21,215 nucleotides of DNA from Methylococcaceae bacterium (GTDB taxonomy: Bacteria; Pseudomonadota; Gammaproteobacteria; Methylococcales; Methylomonadaceae). The stretch spans positions 1-21,215 of the forward strand of contig CANNLO010000046.1 in the NCBI GenBank assembly GCA_947505055.1. Reading direction: 5' to 3'. Positions 1-7,243 of the stretch are shown in pieces (the stretch's first letter is position 1; each line of letters starts with the position of its first letter). The position numbers were made by a program, and so were the translations under genes. The notes below the pieces were generated by a model. It had not been told where the DNA came from. It did not search any database and was given only the letters and a program-made list of their open reading frames with translations.

Positions 1-61
1 ACCCACACAAATTATTTTGATCAGATTTTTAAAGAGCGTGGAGATAAATCCCCGGTTGAGC
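1..61 (-). promoter_or_regulatory. rRNA operon leader with boxA antitermination signal
   Basis: Read on the minus strand, this stretch contains GCTCTTTAAAAA (boxA, core at 29-38) followed by ATCTGATC and TTTGTGTGGGT. From memory this matches the E. coli rrn leader order closely: GCTCTTTAACA, then TTATCAGACAA, then TGTGTGGG. BoxA recruits the NusB/NusE antitermination complex to rRNA transcripts. The 16S rRNA gene itself would begin off the left edge, transcribed leftward. A 16S-23S spacer also carries a boxA, but the tandem promoters just upstream argue for the operon leader. Confidence 0.82.
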
Positions 62-67
62 TGGACA

Positions 68-95
68 ATTATACAGACTTATTTCATTCCGTCAA
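68..95 (-). promoter_or_regulatory. rRNA operon promoter, proximal
   Basis: On the minus strand TTGACG (95-90) is followed by a 16-bp spacer and a perfect TATAAT (73-68). The expected start is near 61, about 23 nt before boxA. A 16-bp spacer is usual for rRNA promoters. This is the gene-proximal member of three similarly built promoters. Confidence 0.75.
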
Positions 96-161
96 CAACT
101 TCCTAATCTCTTTTTCCTTTGCTTGCCGTGAAATCGTTATCAATTCCTCTGCAAGCCGACT

Positions 162-189
162 ATTATAACCTGCCAACTCTCCTTGTCAA
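162..189 (-). promoter_or_regulatory. rRNA operon promoter, middle
   Basis: On the minus strand a perfect TTGACA (189-184) is followed by a 16-bp spacer and a perfect TATAAT (167-162), then the G/C-rich discriminator AGTCGGC. Full consensus at both boxes is rare outside rRNA and tRNA promoters. Its -10 lies 94 bp upstream of the proximal one. Confidence 0.78.
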
Positions 190-254
190 CACTTTGCTTG
201 CCGATGGCTTCCGCACCCCCTTCGCAGCAATTACTTCGCCTTGAAGAGAGCCGT

Positions 255-282
255 ATCATACAAACTATTTGACCGCCGTCAA
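255..282 (-). promoter_or_regulatory. rRNA operon promoter, distal
   Basis: On the minus strand TTGACG (282-277) is followed by a 16-bp spacer and TATGAT (260-255), then ACGGCTC. It has the same architecture as the two downstream promoters and sits 93 bp further upstream. One mismatch in each box makes it the weakest match of the three. Confidence 0.6.
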
Positions 283-754
283 GCTGCTATCTATATGGAT
301 CGCCGTACAAATCTTCGCAGATATATAGCCTGCCTTCATCTCTACTTGCATTAAAAACACCAAAGCCACTTAGCCTCTTAATTACAACATGACAATTCCC
401 GGAATCCTTTAGTGCCTGCTTTAAAAGCATCAACAATCTCTAAATATGTAAAAACAATCATATTTGGCATGACGATAAATAAGCGGACCTTAAAAGTAAA
501 GCGTTACCCGACAGTAACCTAAGCTTAAATGACATTATCGTATTAGCAATATACCATAATCTTTTGGCTTCGACTGAAAGCGTAAATCTTCCTTTAATCA
601 CAACGCTCTGCATTTCACAAACTTGACAATCCGCCTTTATCACCAGAAATGTCCTTATAAATCCTGCATAATGCAAAGCTAGAAATTACTGAGGCCATGA
701 ACTTTTTCTCTCATTAACAAATATCATATCTTGAGCTTTTAAAGCATACACGAT
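283..754. other. Gene-free spacer between rRNA promoters and the heme d1 operon
   Basis: I see no supported gene here. The only open frame (458-676, minus) has no recognisable motif or ribosome binding site and an AT-rich, non-coding composition. The rRNA-side half may hold upstream activating sequence (A/T tracts, Fis sites), but I cannot point to a specific site. No tRNA was recognised. Confidence 0.5.
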
Positions 755-759
755 AATAT
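731..759 (+). promoter_or_regulatory. Candidate promoter of the heme d1 operon
   Basis: TTGAGC (731-736) is followed, with a 17-bp spacer, by TAATAT (754-759) inside GATAATAT. This is the best -35/-10 pair upstream of the first gene, which starts at 790. No clear FNR or DNR box (TTGAT-N4-ATCAA) was found. A short inverted repeat overlaps the -10 and the expected start point. Confidence 0.4.
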
Positions 760-771
760 TGATTCAATACT
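755..771 (+). promoter_or_regulatory. Inverted repeat, possible operator of the heme d1 operon
   Basis: AATATTGA and TCAATACT flank a single central T at 763. The arms are reverse complements in 7 of 8 positions. The repeat overlaps the candidate -10 and start point and ends 19 bp before the first start codon. That position suits a repressor, for example one sensing NO or oxygen, but I cannot assign a regulator. Confidence 0.35.
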
Positions 772-789
772 ACATTGGAGCTCAGCATA

Positions 790-2367
790 ATGAATACAAA
801 AATAAATCGTCTAACCCAATCAGTCTTTTTCTTTACTTGTCTTTTATCTTTTGGGGTCCAGGCAACCTCAGATGCAAATAAAAACATGCACCAACTGTTC
901 GAGGATAATTGCGCCGGCTGCCACGGCTCGGATCTGGGCGGATTTATTGCTCCTGCGTTAAATGCAGAAAAACTAAAAGGTCGCAGCCCTACTTCTTTAC
1001 GCAGCCTGATTATGACGGGCAGCTTTGACACCTTAATGCCTCCATTCTTTGGTCGCTTATCGGATGACGAAATTCGCGACCTGGTTAAATACTTACAATC
1101 CACGCCAAAACTTGCTAATCCTGCATGGACGATTGACGACATAAAAGCCTCAATTAAAGTATATGTCAAAGACGAAACCACCCTGCCCACAAAGCCTACC
1201 TATCAGATCAACAGCATGGACGATGTTATCGGCGTGGCTGCTCGTGGAAAATACGGGCGGGGCACAGGTTCCAAAGCAGTTTTCATCAACAGCACCACGC
1301 ACAAACAAATAGGGGAAGTTGCCACCGGCACCGCTGCACATATCATCGACTACAACCCCGCCAACCCGCGTTGGGCTTACGTAAAAACCGATACGGCGGA
1401 AATTTTCAAGATTGATTTGTATTCCATGCAAGCCGTACGCAGCGTTAAAACCGGCTTTAATGGCCCCGGCCTAGGCGTCTCCCGCGACGGAAAATATATC
1501 ATGGCCGGCTCTTTTGTACCGCACAACGCCGTCATCCTTAATGCCGATACTCTGGAACCACTCAAAACTTTTGAACTTGAAGGCCTAGATCCAGACGGTA
1601 AAATGGTTTCTTCTGATTCTGGCATGATACTCGGCACACCGTTTGATGATATTTTCGCGATCGCTTTAGAAAACGCCGGCCAAGTCTGGGTAGTCGATTT
1701 AAAAGAAGGCTTCCCTGTTACTAAAATTGAAAAAGTCGGCCACCATTTACATGACGCTTTTTTAACCCATGGCGGACGTAAATTAATGATTGCCGCTTAT
1801 GACGACAATATCGTCGCCGCGATTGATTTAAAAGAACGCAAAGTTATCAAAAAACTGGACGCTGGCTGTGTACCCCATGTTGGCGGCGGCGCGGCTGTTG
1901 AAGTTGACGGCCGCACCCTGGGTTTTGGCACCAATTTTGGCGATTGCGACAAGACCGTGGTCAGCGTCTGGGATCTGGACAAAATGGAAGTGGTTAAACA
2001 GATTCCGGTTGCCGGCGGCACTGAATCCCCCGCAGCTCATGCTAACGCACCTTATGTCGCGGTAGACATCATTTCTAAAGATCGTCGCGCTCGCACCATC
2101 CAACTAATCGACAAGAAATCACTGGAAGTCGTTAAAACGCTGGACGTTGGCGGACATGCGTATTTTCCTGAATATAGCGCTGATGGTAAATTTCTGTATG
2201 TCAGCGCCGGTTATAGCGGTGACGAAGTCGTCATTTATGATTCAGTTTCCCTGGAAAAAGTTGCCTCCCTGCCTATGGAAAGTCCTGCAGGAATCTTTTC
2301 TCATGGCCGGGTCAGATACATGACGCGCGGCCTTTCTCCAGACGAGATGAAAGGTGCAAAACCATGA
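790..2367 (+). CDS. Periplasmic cytochrome c/heme d1 protein of the NirS/NirN family (NirN-like)
   Basis: 525 aa. A signal peptide (about residues 1-25, ending GVQA) is followed by a small cytochrome c domain with CAGCH at 41-45 and a probable Met ligand at 83 (TLMPPF). A d1-type beta-propeller runs from about 145 to the end. His184 (GTAAHI) matches the proximal d1 ligand of NirS. In a hand alignment from memory, one NirS distal pocket His (in TSHxGD) is replaced by Asn382 (TNFGD), while the second appears kept as His417 (HANAPY). NirS normally needs both for nitrite reduction. NirN, which oxidises dihydro-heme d1 in the last biosynthetic step, is shorter and lacks the NirS pair, so I lean to NirN. 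A divergent NirS remains possible. The ATG at 790 has GGAG at 777-780; a TTG at 775 is in frame but overlaps that Shine-Dalgarno. The gene overlaps the next one by ATGA. Confidence 0.85.
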   Translation: MNTKINRLTQSVFFFTCLLSFGVQATSDANKNMHQLFEDNCAGCHGSDLGGFIAPALNAEKLKGRSPTSLRSLIMTGSFDTLMPPFFGRLSDDEIRDLVKYLQSTPKLANPAWTIDDIKASIKVYVKDETTLPTKPTYQINSMDDVIGVAARGKYGRGTGSKAVFINSTTHKQIGEVATGTAAHIIDYNPANPRWAYVKTDTAEIFKIDLYSMQAVRSVKTGFNGPGLGVSRDGKYIMAGSFVPHNAVILNADTLEPLKTFELEGLDPDGKMVSSDSGMILGTPFDDIFAIALENAGQVWVVDLKEGFPVTKIEKVGHHLHDAFLTHGGRKLMIAAYDDNIVAAIDLKERKVIKKLDAGCVPHVGGGAAVEVDGRTLGFGTNFGDCDKTVVSVWDLDKMEVVKQIPVAGGTESPAAHANAPYVAVDIISKDRRARTIQLIDKKSLEVVKTLDVGGHAYFPEYSADGKFLYVSAGYSGDEVVIYDSVSLEKVASLPMESPAGIFSHGRVRYMTRGLSPDEMKGAKP

Positions 2368-2675
2368 AGATCATTGCCCTTTCGGGTTTAATGCTAATCA
2401 ACTTGCTGTTTGCACACGACGCAATCGCTGCCTCTATTTTTGCCGGCCAAGCAAAAGCGGCAGCGGTTTGCTCGCAATGTCACGGCATTAAAACACCATC
2501 AGCGGATGCGCCCTTTCCATCTTTGGCCGGACGCGATGCGGAGTACTTAAAAACAGCGCTTAAGCAGTATCGCGATAAAACCCGTAAATCTGAAATTATG
2601 AATGCGATGGCAGGTTCTTTAAGCGATGATGACATTAGTAATGTGGCGACTTACTACGCACGACTAAAACCTTAA
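2364..2675 (+). CDS. Small class I c-type cytochrome (c4/c553-like)
   Basis: 103 aa. A signal peptide covers about residues 1-22 (ending AIAA). One heme c motif, CSQCH, is at 36-40. A late MNAMAGSLSDDDI segment supplies the axial Met (Met82), and the pattern is that of c4/c553-like monoheme cytochromes. It starts inside the stop codon of the upstream d1 protein gene (ATGA), so the two are translationally coupled. By context it is probably a periplasmic electron carrier for the d1 protein, in the role NirM plays in Pseudomonas, but its sequence does not prove orthology with NirM. Only 5 bp separate it from nirC. Confidence 0.85.
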   Translation: MKIIALSGLMLINLLFAHDAIAASIFAGQAKAAAVCSQCHGIKTPSADAPFPSLAGRDAEYLKTALKQYRDKTRKSEIMNAMAGSLSDDDISNVATYYARLKP

Positions 2676-2680
2676 CACTC

Positions 2681-2989
2681 ATGAAAAAACTGTCACTTTT
2701 ACTGTGGGTTACGACAACCGCCTTTGCAGGTGAACCTACGGTTGAGCGGCAATCCACGCTCCGCAACCTGTTAAATCACGATTGCGGAGCCTGTCATGGC
2801 TTAACTTTAAAAGGAGGACTAGGCCCTTCCTTGTTACCTGAAGCCTTAGCGGACAAAGTCGATGAGTTTTTAATCTCAACCATTCTTGAGGGTCGCAAAG
2901 GAACCGCCATGCCACCTTGGCAGCCGTTTATGAGTCATGATGAAGCCGCTTGGCTGGTAACCGTTTTGCGCGCTTCCAGCCACAAGTGA
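2681..2989 (+). CDS. nirC: Cytochrome c55X, NirC
   Basis: 102 aa. A short signal peptide covers residues 1-16 (ending AFA). Heme c motif CGACH is at 35-39 within the NirC-like context HDCGACHGLTLKGGLGPS, followed by an ILEGRKGTAMPPW segment carrying the probable Met77 ligand. NirC is a periplasmic monoheme cytochrome that donates electrons to d1 proteins and is thought to help complete or transfer heme d1. Its place directly before nirF is the usual one. The reading frame shows no disruption. Confidence 0.85.
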   Translation: MKKLSLLLWVTTTAFAGEPTVERQSTLRNLLNHDCGACHGLTLKGGLGPSLLPEALADKVDEFLISTILEGRKGTAMPPWQPFMSHDEAAWLVTVLRASSHK

Positions 2990-3033
2990 ATTCATATCAA
3001 AACTGTTTTCACCATACAGCTCTATATTGTCTT

Positions 3034-4197
3034 ATGAAAAAACCGCTATCACTTTTAGCTCTGCTCTTATCTTTTAACGCCCTCGCAGACCTCCGCGCCA
3101 CCGGCGATTTAGGCATCGTCATTGAACGGGAAGACGGCAACGCACTAATCATAAACACCACAGAACATAAGCGGCTGGCTAAAATTGAAAACCTGGGCGA
3201 CTTATCCCATGCTTCCGTAGTTTTTTCACGTGATCAACGCTACGCTTATATTTTCGGTCGCGATGGAGGCTTAAGCAAAATCGACATGCTGAAGGACAGT
3301 ATCGACAAACGCATTATCCAAGCCGGCAACAGTATTGGCGGCGCCATTTCCCAAGATGGAAAATTGATTGCCGTATCCAATTACACGCCTGGTGGCATTA
3401 AAGTTTTTTCCTCAGACACCTTGGAGCTTGTTGCCGATATTCCTTCTTCATATGGTGGCGGACTGCGCTCTAAAGTCGTCGGATTGGTAGATGCGCCCGG
3501 GCAATGCTTTGTATTTAGCTTGTTTGATGCCGGCGAAATTTGGGTGGCTGATTTAAAAAATACCAATACCCCAGTTATTAAAAAATTCCCGAACATCGGC
3601 AAACAACCCTACGATGGTTTAATCACGCCTGATGGACACTTTTACATAGCTGGCTTGTTCGGCGAACCAGGTCTGGCACTGCTGGACTTATGGAATGTTG
3701 ATTCTGGCGTTAAACGAATCCTGTCCGACTACGGTAAAGACGACGAAAAACTACCCGTTTATAAAATGCCGCATCTTGAAGGCTGGGCGATAGCGGGTAA
3801 TTACGTGTTTGCACCAGCAATCGGCCAACACAAGGTTTTGGTGATCAACAAAAACACCTGGGAGCTTCACGACACCATTACTGTCGTCGGACAACCTGTT
3901 TTTGTGATGGCCAGACCAGATGCTCGTCAAATCTGGGTTAATTTTGCCTTTCCAGATAACAATCAGTTACAGATTATCGATGTCAAAGATTTGTCCCTAC
4001 GTAAAACCTTGACGCCGGGAAAAGCCGTTCTACACATGGAATTCACTCCACGCGGTGAACAAGTCTGGGTCGCGGTAAGAGATGATAACCAGGTGGTGGT
4101 TTATGACACAGAAACCATGCAGGAAATAACTCGCCTGCCTGCCAAGCAACCTAACGGTATTTTTTTTAGCTCGCGAGCGCATAAAATCGGCTTATAA
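3034..4197 (+). CDS. nirF: Heme d1 biosynthesis protein NirF
   Basis: 387 aa. A signal peptide (MKKPLSLLALLLSFNALA) is followed by a d1-type eight-bladed propeller and no cytochrome c domain, the hallmark of NirF. Candidate heme-contacting histidines are His59 (LSHAS, at the proximal position of the family) and His247 (KMPHLEGW). No lipobox Cys follows the signal, so it should be soluble in the periplasm, unlike the lipoprotein form in Pseudomonas. NirF acts late in heme d1 synthesis, on the periplasmic side, by binding and modifying the d1 precursor. I chose the ATG at 3034 because it begins a clean signal peptide; the frame stays open upstream to a TTG at 2950, but that extension would run into nirC and spoil the signal. 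Confidence 0.9.
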   Translation: MKKPLSLLALLLSFNALADLRATGDLGIVIEREDGNALIINTTEHKRLAKIENLGDLSHASVVFSRDQRYAYIFGRDGGLSKIDMLKDSIDKRIIQAGNSIGGAISQDGKLIAVSNYTPGGIKVFSSDTLELVADIPSSYGGGLRSKVVGLVDAPGQCFVFSLFDAGEIWVADLKNTNTPVIKKFPNIGKQPYDGLITPDGHFYIAGLFGEPGLALLDLWNVDSGVKRILSDYGKDDEKLPVYKMPHLEGWAIAGNYVFAPAIGQHKVLVINKNTWELHDTITVVGQPVFVMARPDARQIWVNFAFPDNNQLQIIDVKDLSLRKTLTPGKAVLHMEFTPRGEQVWVAVRDDNQVVVYDTETMQEITRLPAKQPNGIFFSSRAHKIGL

Positions 4198-4202
4198 ATT
4201 CC

Positions 4203-4661
4203 ATGCTTACACACTTGCATAAACAACTGTTGAACGACTATCAGCACGATTTTCCCTTATCAGCACGACCTTATAAGGACATCGCCGATGAACTGGGCGT
4301 GACCGAAAACGAAGTTTTAACAGCCTTTTCCGAACTCAATACTAAGCAACTCATCAGTCGCATCGGCCCAGTTATTCCGCCCAATCATATTGGCGTCAGT
4401 GCGCTGGTGGCGATGTCTGTTCCAGAACAACAATTACAGGCAATTGCCAATAAAATCAGTGCTTATCCTGAAGTTAATCACAATTACGAACGTGAACACC
4501 TGTTTAATCTCTGGTTCGTAGTTATCGCTTCCGATGCTGAACACCTCTTTGATGTCATTAATGAAATTGAGCAAGAAACATCCTTAAAAGCCTTGCGTCT
4601 GCCCATGTTGGATGATTTCTTCATTGATTTGGGTTTCAAGCTGGATTTGACTAATGCTTGA
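4203..4661 (+). CDS. nirD: Siroheme decarboxylase subunit NirD
   Basis: 152 aa. An N-terminal winged-helix of AsnC/Lrp type (about 1-60, with ISRIGPVIPP at its end) is followed by a ferredoxin-like ligand domain. These proteins are not regulators: with NirL/G/H they decarboxylate siroheme to 12,18-didecarboxysiroheme in the cytoplasm. The NYEREHLFNLWFVV segment (94-107) puts it in the same subtype as the third paralogue (5144-5587). It starts 5 bp after nirF and overlaps nirL by 8 bp. Names D, L, G and H follow the conserved gene order. Confidence 0.88.
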   Translation: MLTHLHKQLLNDYQHDFPLSARPYKDIADELGVTENEVLTAFSELNTKQLISRIGPVIPPNHIGVSALVAMSVPEQQLQAIANKISAYPEVNHNYEREHLFNLWFVVIASDAEHLFDVINEIEQETSLKALRLPMLDDFFIDLGFKLDLTNA

Positions 4662-5151
4662 AACTCGTGATCTTGAATTACTAGAACATATTCAACGAGG
4701 GTTGCCTGTTTGTTCCAGACCCTATCTGGAGATCGGTTTGTGTTGCGGGATGCCTGAAACCGAAGTCATCGAACGCTTAACCAAACTTAAACAACAAGGA
4801 TTGATTAAACGACTGGGGGTTATCGTCAAACACCGACAACTGGGTTATCGTGCCAATGCAATGATAGTCTGGAATGTGCCGGATCAACTCATCAAACAGC
4901 TAGGCAAAGAAATCAGCCATTTCTCGTTTGTTACGCTGTGTTACCAGCGCCCCAAGCAACCGGAATGGCCCTACAACCTTTATTGCATGATACACGGCAA
5001 AGATAAAGCCACGGTGTTAAATCAACTTGAACAGCTCGTTGAGGCGTGTCATTTAAACTGTTTTGACAAAGAAATTCTGTTTAGCCGCCAGTGTTTTAAG
5101 CAGCGCGGCGCCATTTACCAAAAACCCGGACCTTATCTAGCTCATGGATGA
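4654..5151 (+). CDS. nirL: Siroheme decarboxylase subunit NirL
   Basis: 165 aa. It has the same AsnC/Lrp-like fold as nirD, but the second subtype: IKRLGVIVKHRQLGYRANAM (51-70) and CYQRPKQPEWPYNLY (96-110) replace the NYxRxH type motif. The His of the KHRQLGY turn and the CYQRP loop fall where siroheme decarboxylases contact substrate, by family knowledge. It likely pairs with NirD as a D-L heterodimer; some organisms encode this pair as one fused NirDL protein. The gene overlaps both neighbours by 8 bp, which points to coupled, stoichiometric translation. Confidence 0.88.
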   Translation: MLETRDLELLEHIQRGLPVCSRPYLEIGLCCGMPETEVIERLTKLKQQGLIKRLGVIVKHRQLGYRANAMIVWNVPDQLIKQLGKEISHFSFVTLCYQRPKQPEWPYNLYCMIHGKDKATVLNQLEQLVEACHLNCFDKEILFSRQCFKQRGAIYQKPGPYLAHG

Positions 5152-5587
5152 AATTGATAAGAAAATTATTAATGCCATGCAAAATGGCTTTCCGATTTGC
5201 GATGCTCCTTATCAACAAGTTGCCGGACAACTGAATCTTACCGAACATGAGCTTCTCGCACGACTAACCATACTTCTCGACAATGGAACTCTCACCCGCT
5301 TTGGCCCTTTATATAATGCCGAATTAATGGGTGGTGCGTTAACACTGGCGGCAGTTAAAGCGCCGCATGACCGTTTTGATGAACTCACTGATATCATTAA
5401 CAGCTTTCCTGAAGTTGCTCATAACTACGCCCGTAACCATAAGCTAAATATGTGGTTTGTACTGGCTACCGATGCTCCTGAACAAATTGCACAAACCATC
5501 GCGACAATCGAACACAAAACTGGCTTGACCGTCTATAACATGCCAAAAATCAGAGAATATTTTGTTAACCTGAAACTGGAAGCCTGA
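5144..5587 (+). CDS. nirG: Siroheme decarboxylase subunit NirG
   Basis: 147 aa. AsnC/Lrp-like fold with a winged-helix at 1-55 and an NYARNHKLNMWFVL segment (94-107). It is clearly the sister of NirD: both have the FPEVAHNY or YPEVNHNY approach to that motif. It functions with NirH in siroheme decarboxylation. It starts within the end of nirL (8-bp overlap) and ends 2 bp before nirH. The repeated D-type/L-type order (D, L, G, H) suggests that the four genes came from duplication of an ancestral pair. Confidence 0.87.
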   Translation: MDEIDKKIINAMQNGFPICDAPYQQVAGQLNLTEHELLARLTILLDNGTLTRFGPLYNAELMGGALTLAAVKAPHDRFDELTDIINSFPEVAHNYARNHKLNMWFVLATDAPEQIAQTIATIEHKTGLTVYNMPKIREYFVNLKLEA

Positions 5588-5589
5588 CC

Positions 5590-6081
5590 ATGCTTGATGA
5601 AACAGACCGCAAAATAATCCAGGCAACCCAAGCAGGTTTGCCCTTAACCACCGAGCCTTATCAGACGCTTGCTGACCAACTCGCGCTGACTGCTGCGGAA
5701 GTTATGCAGCGTCTGTCTGCCATGCAAAACAGCGGCATTATTCGCCGTATAGGCGCTGTCCCCAATCACTATAAACTGGGCTATCACTTTAACGGCATGA
5801 CGGTCTGGAATATTGCCGATGAAATGATTGATGAACTAGGACAAAAAGTCGGACAACTGGACTTTGTCAGTCATTGTTATCAGCGCCCCAGAAAGCTTCC
5901 CGAATGGCCTTACAACCTTTTTGCCATGGTACATGGCAAGAGCCAAGATGAAGTAGACTTACAAATCCGACAAATTTCCGAGCTTCTCAGCGACAATAAT
6001 TTGGGCTGTGATGTTTTATACAGCACAAAAATCCTAAAAAAAACCGGCTTTCGCTCGGCTATGCAACACGCTACTGACTAG
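5590..6081 (+). CDS. nirH: Siroheme decarboxylase subunit NirH
   Basis: 163 aa. It is the sister of NirL: IRRIGAVPNHYKLGYHFNGM (51-70) and CYQRPRKLPEWPYNLF (96-111) are the L-type signatures. The AsnC-like winged-helix is at the N-terminus. It forms the second decarboxylase pair with NirG in the cytoplasm. It starts 2 bp after the nirG stop and ends 10 bp before nirJ, so all of D-L-G-H-J should share one transcript. Confidence 0.88.
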   Translation: MLDETDRKIIQATQAGLPLTTEPYQTLADQLALTAAEVMQRLSAMQNSGIIRRIGAVPNHYKLGYHFNGMTVWNIADEMIDELGQKVGQLDFVSHCYQRPRKLPEWPYNLFAMVHGKSQDEVDLQIRQISELLSDNNLGCDVLYSTKILKKTGFRSAMQHATD

Positions 6082-6091
6082 GAAGCAACTT

Positions 6092-7228
6092 ATGTTTAGA
6101 CTAAGCCACTACATGCGGGAATTGATAGACCCGACTCCCTTAAAACCATCACGTAAACCTGCCGCTCCGGTGGTTATCTGGAATTTGATTCGTCGATGCA
6201 ATCTGACCTGCAAACATTGCTATACAACCTCTACCGATATTGATTTCCCTAATGAATTAACCACACCTCAAATCTATACGGTCATGGATGATCTGAAAGC
6301 CTTTAAAGTACCGGTGTTGATTTTATCAGGTGGCGAACCCTTGCTACATCCGGATATTTTTGCTATTTCTCGCCATGCCAAGGACCTAGGCTTTTATGTC
6401 GCACTATCCAGCAACGGCACCAAAATTTCAAAATCTAATATCGACGAAATCGCTGATATCAATTATCAATATATCGGTGTCAGTCTGGACGGCATCAAAG
6501 ATACCCACGACCAGTTCAGACGAGTACAAGGCTCTTTCGATCAAGCTTTGGCCGGGATTCATCTGTGCCTGGATAAAGGCATCAAAGTCGGCCTGCGTTT
6601 TACCTTAACAAAGGACAATGCCGAGGATTTTCCAGCTTTATTGCAACTAATGGATGATAATAATATCGACAAATTTTATTTGTCGCATTTGAATTACGGC
6701 GGTCGCGGAAATAAGAATCGCAAAGATGACGCCCATTTTTCAATGACCCGCGACGCCATGGATTTATTGTTTGAAACCTGCTACACCTGGCTTAAAGAAG
6801 GTAAAGACCGGGAATTTGTTACCGGAAATAACGATGCTGATGCAGTTTACTTTTTGCACTGGGTAGCACGACAATTTCCGGAGCAAGTCGGACATATCAA
6901 AGCCAGGTTGGAACAATGGGGAGGTAATGCTTCCGGCGTCAATGTCGCCAATATCGATAACCTGGGAAATGTCCACCCTGATACTTTCTGGTGGCATTAT
7001 GATCTGGGCAATGTCAAAGAACGGCCCTTTTCAGAAATATGGCTGGATACCAAGGATCCATTGATGGCGGGACTAAAACAACAGCCAAGACCACTCGAAG
7101 GACGCTGTGCAAGTTGTCATTATCAGAACATATGTAACGGCAACACCCGCGTCAGGGCTGCCCAAACCACGGGGAACTTTTGGGCTGAAGACCCTGGCTG
7201 CTATCTGACTGATGATGAAATTACTTAA
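6092..7228 (+). CDS. nirJ: Radical SAM heme d1 biosynthesis enzyme NirJ
   Basis: 378 aa. The radical SAM CX3CX2C cluster motif lies at Cys36, Cys40 and Cys43 (RRCNLTCKHCY), with an SGGEP SAM-binding motif at 79-83. A C-terminal SPASM/twitch-like set of cysteines (339, 342, 348, 370) should hold a second 4Fe-4S cluster. NirJ acts on 12,18-didecarboxysiroheme, removing propionate side chains en route to the two oxo groups of heme d1. It is cytoplasmic. The length is normal for NirJ. GGAAG at 6081-6085 sits 6 bp before the ATG. It is the last gene of the operon; only 15 bp separate its stop from the convergent DUF748 gene, and no hairpin terminator is visible between them. Confidence 0.92.
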   Translation: MFRLSHYMRELIDPTPLKPSRKPAAPVVIWNLIRRCNLTCKHCYTTSTDIDFPNELTTPQIYTVMDDLKAFKVPVLILSGGEPLLHPDIFAISRHAKDLGFYVALSSNGTKISKSNIDEIADINYQYIGVSLDGIKDTHDQFRRVQGSFDQALAGIHLCLDKGIKVGLRFTLTKDNAEDFPALLQLMDDNNIDKFYLSHLNYGGRGNKNRKDDAHFSMTRDAMDLLFETCYTWLKEGKDREFVTGNNDADAVYFLHWVARQFPEQVGHIKARLEQWGGNASGVNVANIDNLGNVHPDTFWWHYDLGNVKERPFSEIWLDTKDPLMAGLKQQPRPLEGRCASCHYQNICNGNTRVRAAQTTGNFWAEDPGCYLTDDEIT

Positions 7229-7243
7229 ATCCCCCCAGATAAA

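Noticed and set aside
458..676. 72-residue minus-strand open frame upstream of the d1 operon
   Set aside because: No ribosome binding site, no motif, and AT-rich non-coding composition; it lies in the rRNA/nir intergenic region.
714..1190. 158-residue minus-strand open frame
   Set aside because: It lies mostly antisense to the d1 protein gene, which has clear domains and a good start; this is a shadow frame.
790..2367. Straight call of nirS (cytochrome cd1 nitrite reductase)
   Set aside because: The protein is shorter than usual NirS and has Asn where I expect one of the two distal His, so I kept it at family level with a NirN leaning.
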